Positions 18,866-28,341 of a stretch of 64,000 nt of DNA are shown here, one piece after another. Position 1 is the stretch's first letter. Each line of letters begins with the position of its first letter. The notes beneath the pieces are model-generated. The model saw nothing but the letters and a program-made list of their open reading frames with translations, ran no database searches and was not told the origin of the DNA. Both the position numbers and the translations under genes were made by a program. Source of the stretch: Leptospira wolbachii serovar Codice str. CDC (GTDB taxonomy: Bacteria; Spirochaetota; Leptospiria; Leptospirales; Leptospiraceae); NCBI RefSeq assembly GCF_000332515.2, contig NZ_AOGZ02000014.1, positions 1,690,001 to 1,754,000 on the forward strand, given 5' to 3'.

Positions 18866-20080
18866 ATGCAAATCAATTCCAACTATATTCTCGTTGATAC
18901 AGCAAAAGCTTTGGATTTAGCTCTGATTAATCTCAGACAGTCCAAAATCATGTCGATCGACACCGAGTCCTCCGGTTATTACACGTACTACCCCAAAGTT
19001 TGTCTCATTCAGATCAATTCTAATGGCAAAAATTACCTGATTGACCCCCTAAAAATCACAAATTTGTCAGCTTTGGGTCCTTTGTTCGAAGATCCGAACA
19101 TTCTCAAAATCTTCCATTCAGCACAAGATGACATCAAAGCTCTGAAAAGAGACTTTGGGTTTAAGTTTGTGAACACAGCAGATACGATGATCAGTTCTCG
19201 TTTGTTGTCACTGGAACAAAGTTCTTTGTCATTTGTTGTGGAACATTATCATAAAGTTACACTTTCTAAAGTAGAACAAAAGTCTAACTGGGAACTTCGT
19301 CCTCTTCAAAAACAACAACTCAAGTATGCAGCACTCGATACTGCATATTTAGAATCCATTTGGTTAAAAATGGAAGAAGAACTCAAACGCAGAACTCTCT
19401 ACGAGGAAGCAAAGTCAGAATTCGAATTCATTGCATCCGAAGAGTATGTAGCAAAGGAAGGAGAAGGTTTTTCTCTTGGAAAATTTCCTGACATTCTCAA
19501 TTTTACTCCACTAGAAAGAAGAAAGATTTTAGAACTCCTTCGTTATCGTGATGAAAAAGCAAAACGAATCAACAAAGCTAGTTTTAGAGTTTTTAATAAC
19601 GATAGACTCTCACAAGCTGTGAGAGAACAACCTAATGAAGAAAAATGTGTTGAATGGTTTGGTAAAAAAGATGGAACAGAAATCTTTAAACTACTCATTG
19701 CGGAATATAGCGATCCTATCGACACATCAGAACTTTCGAAACGTCATGGTGAAGATTTAAACGAAGACGAAAATCACAAATTCGGGAATGCCAAAAAATG
19801 GCGACTTCGTATTATGCGCGCTAGACGAATGGAACATTCACTTCTTCCATCAAACAAACAGCTGATTAGCATTTTGCGCGCTGGACCTAAAGACTTAGAG
19901 GAACTAAAAGCATTACATGTATTTTCTGATTGGAAGGTACAAAACTATGGGCCGAGTTTGCTTGCTGCCATCCAAGGATTATCTTTCGATTCGATGATCA
20001 ACCGTTTGGTGGCCATAAGATCCAAAGAAGCATTTGTTGCCAAACGAAGGAAAAATCAAAACTCGAAAGACGAGGGTTAA
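18866..20080 (+). CDS. rnd: Ribonuclease D
   Basis: 404 residues. A DEDDy 3'-5' exonuclease domain fills residues 1-200: MSIDTESSGYYTYYPKVC (first D-x-E), FHSAQDDIKAL, and YAALDTAYLESIW with the catalytic Tyr/Asp pair. An HRDC RNA-binding domain follows (about 208-300; FTPLERRKILELLRYRDEKA), then a second helical domain. Family role: trimming tRNA and small RNA 3' ends, relevant because tRNA and tmRNA genes can lack an encoded CCA. The stop overlaps the next ATG by one base (TAATG). Confidence 0.92.
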   Translation: MQINSNYILVDTAKALDLALINLRQSKIMSIDTESSGYYTYYPKVCLIQINSNGKNYLIDPLKITNLSALGPLFEDPNILKIFHSAQDDIKALKRDFGFKFVNTADTMISSRLLSLEQSSLSFVVEHYHKVTLSKVEQKSNWELRPLQKQQLKYAALDTAYLESIWLKMEEELKRRTLYEEAKSEFEFIASEEYVAKEGEGFSLGKFPDILNFTPLERRKILELLRYRDEKAKRINKASFRVFNNDRLSQAVREQPNEEKCVEWFGKKDGTEIFKLLIAEYSDPIDTSELSKRHGEDLNEDENHKFGNAKKWRLRIMRARRMEHSLLPSNKQLISILRAGPKDLEELKALHVFSDWKVQNYGPSLLAAIQGLSFDSMINRLVAIRSKEAFVAKRRKNQNSKDEG

Positions 20081-20700
20081 TGTTACCCTACCAATCTTTT
20101 GTCGAAAAACTCTCTAAGGACTTCGATGAACTTCCCGACACACCAGAAATCAAATCTGGTGTCATCTTTCCACTTTTTGGATCCAAAGAATCTGCAGAAG
20201 GAATCATCCTTACCGAACGTTCGAAAAATCTTAAATCCCACCCAGGCCAGATCTCCTTTCCTGGAGGAGTGAAAGAAGAGGAAGATCCCAATCTCCTTGT
20301 CACAGCCCTTCGAGAATGGGAAGAAGAGATGGGAGTCCACCGTTCCACTCTCAAAGTTTTAGGAAAACTAGAAGGCCTGCATACAAGGACGGGTTTCCAT
20401 ATCACACCGTTTTTGGCCAGTTATGAAGGAGATTTTTCTTTTTATCACAATACGGCCGAAGTGGACCGGGTTATTCTTCTTCCGTTTTCCGATCTTTGGA
20501 CAAGACCTTTTTATGCCATTCAAGTTCCTGGTAGGGAGCATTTTGCGTATTATTTTGATCTAGGTGACGGCCTCCTTTGGGGTGCCACTTGTGAACTCAT
20601 TTTGCGTTTCCTCCGGGAACATTCTTCTTTCGACAGAACTCCCCTCATAGTCAAACCGAACCTCCTCAAACCTCCGTTTTTAGACCCCAAATCCCTCTAA
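20080..20700 (+). CDS. CoA-pyrophosphatase-like Nudix hydrolase
   Basis: 206 residues from ATG at 20080, coupled to rnd by TAATG. The Nudix box is complete: G-x5-E-x7-REWEEEMG (GGVKEEEDPNLLVTALREWE, continuing EEMG). The preceding SHPGQISFPGG is the added signature of the NudL/CoA diphosphatase branch. It probably cleaves coenzyme A or related nucleoside diphosphate derivatives. A longer in-frame start inside rnd is ignored because it would overlap 150 bases. Confidence 0.88.
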   Translation: MLPYQSFVEKLSKDFDELPDTPEIKSGVIFPLFGSKESAEGIILTERSKNLKSHPGQISFPGGVKEEEDPNLLVTALREWEEEMGVHRSTLKVLGKLEGLHTRTGFHITPFLASYEGDFSFYHNTAEVDRVILLPFSDLWTRPFYAIQVPGREHFAYYFDLGDGLLWGATCELILRFLREHSSFDRTPLIVKPNLLKPPFLDPKSL

Positions 20701-20732
20701 GGTCAAATTCGGTTTTCGCCGATGTTGTACAG

Positions 20733-21797
20733 GTGCGAAAACAAAATCGAAACCAAGGACTGCGATTCACTCATTTTTTTGTCATCGTAAGTTGTATTTT
20801 GTTTTTTCTTTCTTATTTTCCCCTTCCTGCACAAATACAACCTAACAAACGATATGTGTTTATACTTGATGCTAGTGGCTCCATGTCTGAAAAATGGGAT
20901 GGCAAAACCCGGATGGCCGTTGCCAAAGAAAAATTATTACAAGTACTCGGCGGACTTCCAAAAGATGTGAGTGTTGGGCTTGTTGCTTATGGAAACAGAA
21001 TCGCTGGTTGTTCTTCTGCTCGTTTGTATCATCCCATCCAACGAGGGGCGGCTTCGGTTGTGAGTCAAAAAATCTCCTCCATTGTCCCCGCAGGATCCAC
21101 ACCCATCGCACAAACTTTGAGTGTTGTGGGAGAATACCTTTTGAATGATGTGCAAGAAACAGAAATTATATTTATCTCCGATGGAGTCGAAAGTTGTGAT
21201 GGAGATCCAAAATCCGTCCTTTACCAACTGAAAAGTTCTGGAAAAAAATTTCGTTTGCAAGTCTTGGGAATTGATATTGATCCGAAGGGGGAAGAAGATC
21301 TAAAAAGACTTTCGATACTGGGGGATGGGAATTATTATCCTTTGAAACGTCCCGAAGATTATGATTCTTCTTTTAAACGAATCTTTTTTGCACAAGAACC
21401 AGAACCGGTAACTCTTTCCCATTCAGAATCGCAAAGCCCTCTCCCCACACAAAACCAAATCAAAATTCTCAATATCCTACCCTACGAAGAGGGATCAGAA
21501 TCCGGTTACATTCTAAATTACGAATACAGAGCTACAGCCAATACTTCCTATATGGTGCAATTGTATCTCTATCCCGCAGAAGAAAAGTTACGAAGTTTTC
21601 CAGTTCCTCCACTTCGCGAAAGACGAATGGGAGACTTAACCAAACACCAGATCGAATTCCAATTGGGGTCCGAAGGAAAAGGACGTTGGGTCTTTCGCTT
21701 GCCGACTGGAAAACGAATGCGTGCCTCCGCCGAACTCTGGGATATGACGGGTGTTCCGAAAATTCTTGCCCTATCAGAAGAAAAACCCGTTCAGTAG
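20733..21797 (+). CDS. von Willebrand factor A domain protein
   Basis: 354 residues starting with GTG. Signal peptide at about residues 12-34. VWA domain from about residue 40 to 215 with an intact metal site DASGSMS; the second site lies around GSTPIAQTL and the third near FISDGVESCDGD. The C-terminal 120 residues form a separate beta-rich domain of unknown type. VWA proteins bind ligands in a Mg-dependent way; a periplasmic or surface location is expected. The gene is 32 bases after the Nudix gene and 29 bases before the next, in the same direction. Confidence 0.85.
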   Translation: MRKQNRNQGLRFTHFFVIVSCILFFLSYFPLPAQIQPNKRYVFILDASGSMSEKWDGKTRMAVAKEKLLQVLGGLPKDVSVGLVAYGNRIAGCSSARLYHPIQRGAASVVSQKISSIVPAGSTPIAQTLSVVGEYLLNDVQETEIIFISDGVESCDGDPKSVLYQLKSSGKKFRLQVLGIDIDPKGEEDLKRLSILGDGNYYPLKRPEDYDSSFKRIFFAQEPEPVTLSHSESQSPLPTQNQIKILNILPYEEGSESGYILNYEYRATANTSYMVQLYLYPAEEKLRSFPVPPLRERRMGDLTKHQIEFQLGSEGKGRWVFRLPTGKRMRASAELWDMTGVPKILALSEEKPVQ

Positions 21798-21826
21798 AAC
21801 CCGGGTTTCGACCGAAACTGATAGTA

Positions 21827-22357
21827 ATGAGACAGAATTCGACAGATTGGCAATTTTGGAAACGGGCCCTTTTCGCTATAGGAATCCTAATCTCTATGGG
21901 AATTTTGCCCCTAACCGCAGATCGTTCGGTAAGTCAAATTTTTGCAAATGAACGCACCAAACAAGGTGACCTTCTTTTCCAAAAAGCAAAAGAATTTTTG
22001 GAAGATAGGAACCACTACCGATCCGTAGAATCCTGCAAAAGTTTTTTATTACTCTACCCAAGCCATCCCAAAACACGAGAGGTTCGGAAGGTTTTAAGTT
22101 CCAACTACCGCATGACGGGAGATATTTTAGCTCTTGCCGAAAACGAACTCAAAATTTATAAAGAATTTCCCAATACAGAAGAAGGTCTCGAATCGTACTT
22201 AATTTCCGGCAAAGCTTTTGTCCGTATGGGCCGGGAAGATAAAGCTTATCAGATTTTTCAGGACATTATCAAAAATACGTATTCTAGCAAAATAGCACAA
22301 GAAGCGGAATTAGAACTGACTCAGATGGAAATTCTGGGTGAGAGTAAAAATAAGTAA
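21827..22357 (+). CDS. TPR-like periplasmic protein
   Basis: 176 residues from the ATG at 21827; the upstream extension to 21686 overlaps the VWA gene and lacks a signal, so it is not used. Signal segment at residues 12-30 (FAIGILISMGILPLTA). The rest is two to three TPR-like helical hairpins (GDLLFQKAKEFLEDRNHYRS, YLISGKAFVRMGREDKAYQI), resembling YbgF/CpoB-type repeats. Function unknown; it may work with the VWA protein upstream. Confidence 0.75.
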   Translation: MRQNSTDWQFWKRALFAIGILISMGILPLTADRSVSQIFANERTKQGDLLFQKAKEFLEDRNHYRSVESCKSFLLLYPSHPKTREVRKVLSSNYRMTGDILALAENELKIYKEFPNTEEGLESYLISGKAFVRMGREDKAYQIFQDIIKNTYSSKIAQEAELELTQMEILGESKNK

Positions 22358-22371
22358 TTTTTACGAAAATA

Positions 22372-22399
22372 TTGCCCTAGGGATCTCCGATAATAAACT
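22372..22399 (+). promoter_or_regulatory. Candidate promoter of the cyclic-nucleotide regulator
   Basis: TTGCCC (22372-22377), a 16-base spacer and TAAACT (22394-22399) lie 37 bases before the ATG at 22436. The match to sigma-70 boxes is fair, not strong. Confidence 0.35.
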
Positions 22400-22435
22400 A
22401 GGCACGTTGAGCAAAAAGGGTTCAGAGATTTAAGA

Positions 22436-23647
22436 ATGTCGTTTTTTCAAATGGTTACTTTCCCGGCGAACTCCTACATTATTGTAGAGGGGAAAAAGGA
22501 TGCGAACAATTTCTATATCATCCGTGAGGGTAAAGTACGTGTCACTCGTGAGACTGCTGTTGTTGGAGAAGATCCCAACCAAGTTTTAGGGCCAGGTGAC
22601 TTTTTTGGTGTAGTTGCCGCCATGAGTCAACATCCTCAAATTGAATCCGCTACCTCGCTTACAAATGTATCTTTAATTTCTGTTAGTTATGACCAATTTG
22701 GAACCTTAATCCAAAAGTCTACCGCTGTTGCAATGAATATCATTCGTTTCTTCTCCATGAAGTTACGACAATTTGATACAACCATCACTCGATTGTCCTT
22801 CCGAAATGCAGTCGAAGAAGATCCAAACGAACTTTTCAAAATTGGCGAATACTATTTCCAACAGCAAAATACCTCACATGCCTCCTTTGCATACCAAAGT
22901 TATTTAAAACACCTTCCCAATGGACAGTTTGTACCGCAGGCTAAGTTGCGATTACAAACCATGAACCAACCGTTTCAAGCGGCTGCCATTGATTACACTA
23001 AGTTCAATCGAAACTACAAAGATAGTGAGATGATCTTTTGCGAACACGAACCAGGTAAGGAACTTTTCATATTACAAAGTGGAAAGGTAAAGATTTCAAA
23101 AATCGTAAACCAAAACGAAGTGATGCTCGCTGTTCTCCAAGCAGGGGACATCTTTGGAGAGATGGCCATTCTTGATAACAAACCTCGCTCTGCTTCTGCG
23201 GTGGCAGCTGGGGATGTCGAACTACTTGCCATCAACAAAGCCAACTTTGAAGGAATGGTAAAAGCCCAACCACAATTGGCAACAAGGCTCATTACTTTAC
23301 TATCCGAAAGGATTTGGATTGCCTACAAACAATTAGCAAACTTACTTCTAAAAGACCCACAAGGTCGTATCGTAGATACACTCATGACTCTGGCAGAAAA
23401 GAACAGGATCAAAGTGACTCCCAAACAAGCATACAATTTTGAAATTGGAACCAAGGACCTTCTGAAAATGGTGGGTCTTACCGATCCAAAAGATGAACTC
23501 ATCATTTCCGATATCATGAAGAATAATAAATTTATTCGTATGGATATGGGAAAAATTGTTTGTTCAGACATGGCAGAGCTAGAAAAACTCGTCCAATTCT
23601 ATCATAAAAAGGCTAACATGGAGAATAAGCTGAAGAAGTTGAAATAA
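22436..23647 (+). CDS. Regulator with two cyclic-nucleotide-binding domains
   Basis: 403 residues. Two cNMP-binding folds: residues 5-105 (GKKDANNFYIIREGKVRVT, LGPGDFFGVVA) and 200-300 (PGKELFILQSGKVKI, LQAGDIFGEMAILDNKPRSA). The second carries the FGEMAILDNKPRSA phosphate cassette, with a true Arg-Ser-Ala; the first lacks the arginine, so only one site is likely to bind nucleotide. A Crp-like helical/winged-helix segment follows (about 300-385). The protein could be a transcription factor or a cNMP-sensing adaptor. The next gene encodes a STAS protein, suggesting a joint signalling unit. Confidence 0.82.
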   Translation: MSFFQMVTFPANSYIIVEGKKDANNFYIIREGKVRVTRETAVVGEDPNQVLGPGDFFGVVAAMSQHPQIESATSLTNVSLISVSYDQFGTLIQKSTAVAMNIIRFFSMKLRQFDTTITRLSFRNAVEEDPNELFKIGEYYFQQQNTSHASFAYQSYLKHLPNGQFVPQAKLRLQTMNQPFQAAAIDYTKFNRNYKDSEMIFCEHEPGKELFILQSGKVKISKIVNQNEVMLAVLQAGDIFGEMAILDNKPRSASAVAAGDVELLAINKANFEGMVKAQPQLATRLITLLSERIWIAYKQLANLLLKDPQGRIVDTLMTLAEKNRIKVTPKQAYNFEIGTKDLLKMVGLTDPKDELIISDIMKNNKFIRMDMGKIVCSDMAELEKLVQFYHKKANMENKLKKLK

Positions 23648-23695
23648 CTTCTTGCCAACTTTCCTCTCCTGACTTACGTTAGAGGCCAAAGAAAT

Positions 23696-24001
23696 ATGAG
23701 TGATAAGATACTAGTAGAAGAAAAGGGAAACACGATCCGTGTTCGCTTTATGGATCAGATTCTGGATGGAAATGCACCGGAACTCCGAGAAATTTTAGCA
23801 GAAATCCTAGAAAAGAACGTTCAAGAAATCTATTTGGATTTGGAAAAGGTAGTGATTGTAAGTTCTCTCGGGATCTCTCGCCTACTTTCTTTCAAAAACA
23901 AAGCAGATGAAAAGAAAATGACAGTGAAGATTGTCAACATCCAAGAAAAATTAAAAGAAACTTTGAAGAAGTTAATGTTGGATCAGTTTTTTGGTCTCTA
24001 G
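23696..24001 (+). CDS. STAS-domain anti-sigma factor antagonist
   Basis: 101 residues forming one STAS domain: LDGNAPELREILAEILEKN, then IYLDLEKVVIVSSLGISRLLSF where the serine pair (VSSLGI) is the usual phosphorylation site. Members bind anti-sigma kinases and control partner release by phosphorylation. No kinase gene is adjacent. It lies 48 bases after the cNMP regulator on the same strand. Its stop codon is inside the loop of a perfect inverted repeat. Confidence 0.85.
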   Translation: MSDKILVEEKGNTIRVRFMDQILDGNAPELREILAEILEKNVQEIYLDLEKVVIVSSLGISRLLSFKNKADEKKMTVKIVNIQEKLKETLKKLMLDQFFGL

Positions 24002-24010
24002 ACCAAAAAA
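23987..24010. terminator. Perfect 10-base inverted repeat over a stop codon
   Basis: TTTTTTGGTC and GACCAAAAAA flank a four-base TCTA loop, in which the STAS stop codon TAG begins. It lies between convergent genes (STAS and gmd). Stems with A/T tails on both sides behave as bidirectional terminators, although no extra U-run follows the stem; function is inferred. Confidence 0.55.
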
Positions 24011-24034
24011 CGATCCACTCTGTTTCTATCCTAC

Positions 24035-25063
24035 TTAAATAACTGGTTTCAAACCTTGAGAAGCCAAGTCAGCTTCCATCATAATTTTTACTAATTCTTT
24101 GAACTTAACTTTTGGTTCCCAACCTAACTGGCGTTTTGCTTTTTCAGGATTTCCAATCAAAAGTTCCACTTCAGTTGGTCTGTAGTATTTAGGATCAATT
24201 TTCACAAGAACTTGGCCGGACTTTTTGTCCTTACCAACTTCTTTGTCGTCCTTTCCTTCCCAAACCACTTCGTAACCAGCAATTTTATAAGACTCTTCAA
24301 TGAACTCACGTACGGTATGTGTTTCATTGGTTGCCACAACATAATCGTCTGCCTTGTCTTGTTGCAACATCATCCACATCATCTGAACGTAGTCTGGAGC
24401 GTAACCCCAGTCACGTTTGGAATCTATGTTCCCCATGGTAATGAAAGGTAGTTTTCCCGCTTTGACTGCTGAAACACCAAGTGTGATTTTTCTTGTCACA
24501 AAGGTTTCCCCACGTCTAGGAGATTCATGATTGAAAAGAATTCCATTTGATGCGTGCAAATCGTACGCTTCTCTGTAATTCACCACAGCCCAGTATGCAT
24601 AGAGTTTAGCCACAGCATAAGGGGAGCGGGGATAAAATGGAGTTTTTTCTGTTTGCGGAACTTCTTGGACAAGTCCGTAAAGTTCGGAAGTAGATGCTTG
24701 GTAGAAACGAGATTTGATCCCTGTTTGTTTGATGGCATCTAAAATCCGCAAAGTTCCCACCGCATCTACCTCGGCCGTATATTCAGGAACCTCGAAAGAA
24801 ACCTGCACATGGGACTGAGCTGCCAAGTTATAGATTTCTGAAGGTTGGATTTTTTCTAAGATTCGGTTTAAGTTCGAGGAATCTGTCATGTCTCCGTAGT
24901 GGAGGTGGAGATTGGAGTTTCCATGTAGGTGTTCAATCCGATTGCGATTGAAAAGGCTCGTTCTGCGAACGATTCCGTGGACCTCATATCCTTTTTGTAA
25001 GAGGAGTTCTGCCAGATAGGACCCGTCTTGGCCTGTGATTCCGGTGATGAGTGCTTTTTTCAT
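24035..25063 (-). CDS. gmd: GDP-mannose 4,6-dehydratase
   Basis: 342 residues. Short-chain dehydrogenase fold with the NADP loop [17 protein letters not shown], catalytic STSELYG and the YxxxK pair in [32 protein letters not shown] is diagnostic for GDP-mannose dehydratases. It converts GDP-mannose to GDP-4-keto-6-deoxymannose, precursor of fucose, rhamnose or perosamine units of surface polysaccharide. It stands alone, divergent from the porin gene, so the follow-up enzyme is elsewhere. Confidence 0.96.
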   Translation of the reverse strand: MKKALITGITGQDGSYLAELLLQKGYEVHGIVRRTSLFNRNRIEHLHGNSNLHLHYGDMTDSSNLNRILEKIQPSEIYNLAAQSHVQVSFEVPEYTAEVDAVGTLRILDAIKQTGIKSRFYQASTSELYGLVQEVPQTEKTPFYPRSPYAVAKLYAYWAVVNYREAYDLHASNGILFNHESPRRGETFVTRKITLGVSAVKAGKLPFITMGNIDSKRDWGYAPDYVQMMWMMLQQDKADDYVVATNETHTVREFIEESYKIAGYEVVWEGKDDKEVGKDKKSGQVLVKIDPKYYRPTEVELLIGNPEKAKRQLGWEPKVKFKELVKIMMEADLASQGLKPVI

Positions 25064-25200
25064 AGATTAGGGATCAGTATTTTAAATTTCTTTGGTAAGA
25101 AAAGGAAAAATGGAATAGAAAAGGCAAATATTACCAAAAAGTAGGTCTGTTTTCTTTTGCCTTTAGCTCCTTTTTCCAAACTGTGACAATTATTACAAAA

Positions 25201-26520
25201 ATGAGAGCTATGCTAAACCCTTTTCGTAATCAATTTCGTGCCATTTTCCTCTTAAGTTTCATATCTTTTTTATCTCTGAGCATCGATGCGGAGGAAAAAC
25301 CGGAAGCGAAAGTGGAAACAAGTTCCAATCCGGCAAATTCACCGAATTCCTCGTCACCCCAAACCCTTACGGCACAAACAACAACACCGGAAAACAAATC
25401 GAATTGGGAAACTGGACTTGGAAAAGGAATTCGTGCCACCTCCTCAGACGGCAAACACAACATCCAATTAAGATTTAGATCACAAGTCCAAGGAAACCAA
25501 AGTTTTCAATTAGATCCATCACAAGACACAACAAACTTTCTTGTAAGGCGAACCAGATTACAGTTAAAAGCAGGATTATTCAATGATACATGGCTTGTGA
25601 ACTTACAAATGGGTTTTGCAGAGCGAGATATGGAAAGCCAAAGACGAAATACCCTGCGTGATGCGAACATTGTGTACAACCAGTATCGTGATGTAAAAAT
25701 CGCTTTTGGTCAAATGAAAGTTCCCTTCAGCAGACAACGTTGGAATTCATCCAGTGCCTTACAAACGGTAGATAGGTCTTCTGTCACAGCAGAATTTAAT
25801 TTAGACCGAGATGTAGGAACTTATCTTTTTTCAGAAGATCTTTTTGGCAGCAAACGTATGTTTGCTTATTACCTTGGCGTCTTCGGTGGACAAGGAAGAA
25901 ACCGTGTGGAGAGACAAACCCCCGGTGTGCTTACTGTTGCCAGATTTATATTTTCTCCTTTCGGTGGAATGTCAAAATCCGGTTCTGATAATGATTGGTT
26001 ATCAGAAAGTGATTTTGCAAGATACAAAGAACCAAAATTATCTCTCGGTGTTTCTGGTGCTTACAATAAAAATTCAGACAGGTCTCTTAGTACACATGGT
26101 GTTGAATATAGTTTTGCAAAATTCAATTATAGCCATGCTGCGGGGGATATTTATTTCAAATGGATGGGTTTTTCTTTTCAATATGAATGGTTATGGCGAA
26201 GAGCAAACACAGCTTATGTGGAAAAAACTGTAAATACCTCACTCTCCAGAGAATATTCTAGAAGTGGGCAAGGACACTTTGTACAATTGGGATACCTTTT
26301 TACAAATCAATATGAACTTAGTTTTCGATTTGGTGAATTTCGACCCTTGGGAGAGACAGATCCTAGTTTGAAGTATTCCCGTGAAGTGGGAGGAGCACTA
26401 TCATATTACTTTGCAGAACATAATTTAAAATGGCAAACGGACTATTTCTATTACACAGGCACTCCTACGGCAGCAGAAGGAGACCACGTGGTTCGAACAC
26501 AAATACAGGTATTTTATTAA
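25201..26520 (+). CDS. OprO/OprP-like outer-membrane porin
   Basis: About 439 residues from the ATG at 25201 (GTG at 25183 and ATG at 25210 are alternatives). Signal peptide ends near SIDAEE, followed by a Ser/Pro/Thr/Asn-rich linker (residues 35-70). The remainder is a beta-barrel with alternating aromatic strands (HNIQLRFRSQVQGNQSF, FLVRRTRLQLKAGLFNDTW) and the typical C-terminal aromatic (TQIQVFY). This is the pattern of phosphate-selective porin O/P proteins; the real solute is unknown. The next gene, a lipoprotein, starts two bases after its stop. Confidence 0.82.
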   Translation: MRAMLNPFRNQFRAIFLLSFISFLSLSIDAEEKPEAKVETSSNPANSPNSSSPQTLTAQTTTPENKSNWETGLGKGIRATSSDGKHNIQLRFRSQVQGNQSFQLDPSQDTTNFLVRRTRLQLKAGLFNDTWLVNLQMGFAERDMESQRRNTLRDANIVYNQYRDVKIAFGQMKVPFSRQRWNSSSALQTVDRSSVTAEFNLDRDVGTYLFSEDLFGSKRMFAYYLGVFGGQGRNRVERQTPGVLTVARFIFSPFGGMSKSGSDNDWLSESDFARYKEPKLSLGVSGAYNKNSDRSLSTHGVEYSFAKFNYSHAAGDIYFKWMGFSFQYEWLWRRANTAYVEKTVNTSLSREYSRSGQGHFVQLGYLFTNQYELSFRFGEFRPLGETDPSLKYSREVGGALSYYFAEHNLKWQTDYFYYTGTPTAAEGDHVVRTQIQVFY

Positions 26521-26521
26521 A

Positions 26522-27049
26522 ATGAATCAATTTATAAAAATCATCGTCGCAATACTTTTGTTAGCTTTAAATTTAAGTCAATGTAAAGCACAACGCGAAG
26601 ATAAAATAAAGGAAACACAAAATAAGTGCCTACAAACATTGTATTTAGCTAGTTTGAATGCGGGAAAAACTGGATTTAGTGGGAATTTCCAATTTTTAGG
26701 TTCCTGTTCCGCTTCTTCTAACGATTCGCCATCTTGCACAGAACAATATGCCTTAATTAAAGAAGAAATCTCTTGTCCACTTGGATATACAAAGTTTTCG
26801 TCTAAATGTTCTATTCAAAACTTAGTGGGAGTTTGTCGTTACCAACCAAACGGAGATACAACCAAAGTCACTACAGTGGTATATGCAAAACCAAATGATA
26901 CGAAAGATACTGCCATCGCCAACTGTCAAAGTTTTGGATCAGGTTCCTTATTTTCAGAAACCTATTTGAATCCAGGCGACAAATCCACTTCTCTTGATAC
27001 GATTCTGACAAACGGCTATCTTTGTATTGATAAAGCGCAAAAAAACTAA
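26522..27049 (+). CDS. Cysteine-rich putative lipoprotein
   Basis: 175 residues with a lipoprotein signal ending LSQC (Cys22). The mature part has about nine further cysteines (NKCLQ, GSCSASS, PSCTEQ, ISCPLGY, SKCSI, GVCRYQ, ANCQSF, LCIDK), so it is probably disulfide-stabilised. No family recognised. Likely cotranscribed with the porin upstream. The stop overlaps that of the convergent DUF1501 gene by four bases. Confidence 0.72.
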   Translation: MNQFIKIIVAILLLALNLSQCKAQREDKIKETQNKCLQTLYLASLNAGKTGFSGNFQFLGSCSASSNDSPSCTEQYALIKEEISCPLGYTKFSSKCSIQNLVGVCRYQPNGDTTKVTTVVYAKPNDTKDTAIANCQSFGSGSLFSETYLNPGDKSTSLDTILTNGYLCIDKAQKN

Positions 27050-28332
27050 AACAAACCTTCATAGACTTTGGCTTTTTTCGTGGTCAAAAGAAACGGACGA
27101 CCAAAAGAATTGGTGAGTGAACCATCGGGATTGACTCCCGCCGCTTGGTAAATAGTAGCGATAAGATCTCTCACATGTAAAGCTTCTTTGGGATTTACAG
27201 GTTTGGATCCGGTTTCATCTGTTTCTCCTAATACAAAACCTTTGGTAAAGGGACCCCCTCCGAGTAAAGTCGACCAAACTTTAGGGTGGTGATCACGACC
27301 ATCCCTCGATCCGACATCAGGGGTTCTGCCAAATTCGCTGGTAAGAACAAATAACGTTTGTTTAATGAGACCGGTATTGTTTAAGTCTTCTAATAAAGAA
27401 GCAATTCCCATATCTGTTTCTTTCATATTTTTTGTCACTTGTGCTTTGTTGCCTGTATGTGTGTCCCAACCTCCAATAGAGATATGAATGAAGGGAACTT
27501 CCTGTGCCGCGAGTCGTTTCGCCAGTAACATAGCCTTCCCTTGCCATGTGGTTCCGTATCTTGCTCTTGTTTTTTCATCTTCCAAACTAATGCGAAAACT
27601 ATCGATGTTTTTGGAATTTCGAAACTCTTCTGCTGCCACGAGCATATTTTTCCAATGTTTGGATTCCTTTGTGGGATAGGTTTTAGAAAATTCCTCATTC
27701 ATAAAAGAAACCAAATCTTTTCTTCGAAGAATTCGATCTTCTGCAAATTTTCCATAGGAAGGATTCAAATGTTGGATGGGTTCATCCACATTCCCAACAT
27801 GGTAACCAGAATAATCGATTCCTAAAAATCCTGAATTTCCATTTTTCCCACCACGGCCACCAATCGTAACATAACTTGGAAAGTAGGAAGATTTGACTTT
27901 TGATTTTTTTGCATAGGCAATCACTGCACCGAAATGAGGGATGTCGGGAAAGCCCATAGCTTCTGTCATTCGATACCCTGTACCCAGTAACATTTGTGCA
28001 AACCCATGATCTCCTTCTTCACTCCATGTAGAGCGAATGATGCCAATTGAATGCAGTTGTTTGGCGGTAAGAGAAAAAGGTTCTAAGACAGATAATCCTG
28101 AAATACTAGAACTCACCTTACCAAAAGCACTGTTGGGTTTGGGATCGAGAGTGTCTACGTGACTCATTCCTCCCATCATTTCAATAAAGATGACTGACTT
28201 TACCTTAGAAGGAAGGGTGATCGACTCCTCTTCTTCCGAAGCGTGTAAACTACCAAAAGGATTGGATGAAAATAGAAAGGGACTGATCCCCAAACTAATC
28301 ATTGATTTTTTAATAAATTCTTTGCGGTTCAT
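27046..28332 (-). CDS. DUF1501 protein (sulfatase-like fold)
   Basis: 428 residues. Export signal with an RKEFIKKSMISLGI start, followed by a DUF1501 domain: FIEMMGGMSHVDTLDPKPN, GWDTHTGN, LTSEFGRTPDVGSRDGRDHH, then SLLGGGP-like elements near the C-terminus. The family is structurally related to alkaline phosphatase/sulfatase enzymes but its activity is unknown. In planctomycetes and verrucomicrobia it is nearly always next to a DUF1549/DUF1553 gene, and that is the case here, ten bases upstream on the same strand. Confidence 0.88.
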   Translation of the reverse strand: MNRKEFIKKSMISLGISPFLFSSNPFGSLHASEEEESITLPSKVKSVIFIEMMGGMSHVDTLDPKPNSAFGKVSSSISGLSVLEPFSLTAKQLHSIGIIRSTWSEEGDHGFAQMLLGTGYRMTEAMGFPDIPHFGAVIAYAKKSKVKSSYFPSYVTIGGRGGKNGNSGFLGIDYSGYHVGNVDEPIQHLNPSYGKFAEDRILRRKDLVSFMNEEFSKTYPTKESKHWKNMLVAAEEFRNSKNIDSFRISLEDEKTRARYGTTWQGKAMLLAKRLAAQEVPFIHISIGGWDTHTGNKAQVTKNMKETDMGIASLLEDLNNTGLIKQTLFVLTSEFGRTPDVGSRDGRDHHPKVWSTLLGGGPFTKGFVLGETDETGSKPVNPKEALHVRDLIATIYQAAGVNPDGSLTNSFGRPFLLTTKKAKVYEGLF

Positions 28333-28341
28333 GAGGATTCC

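Noticed and set aside
25091..25138. TTTGGTAA / TTACCAAA dyad between gmd and the porin gene
   Set aside because: Arms of eight bases separated by 32 bases in AT-rich DNA; too likely by chance to call an operator.
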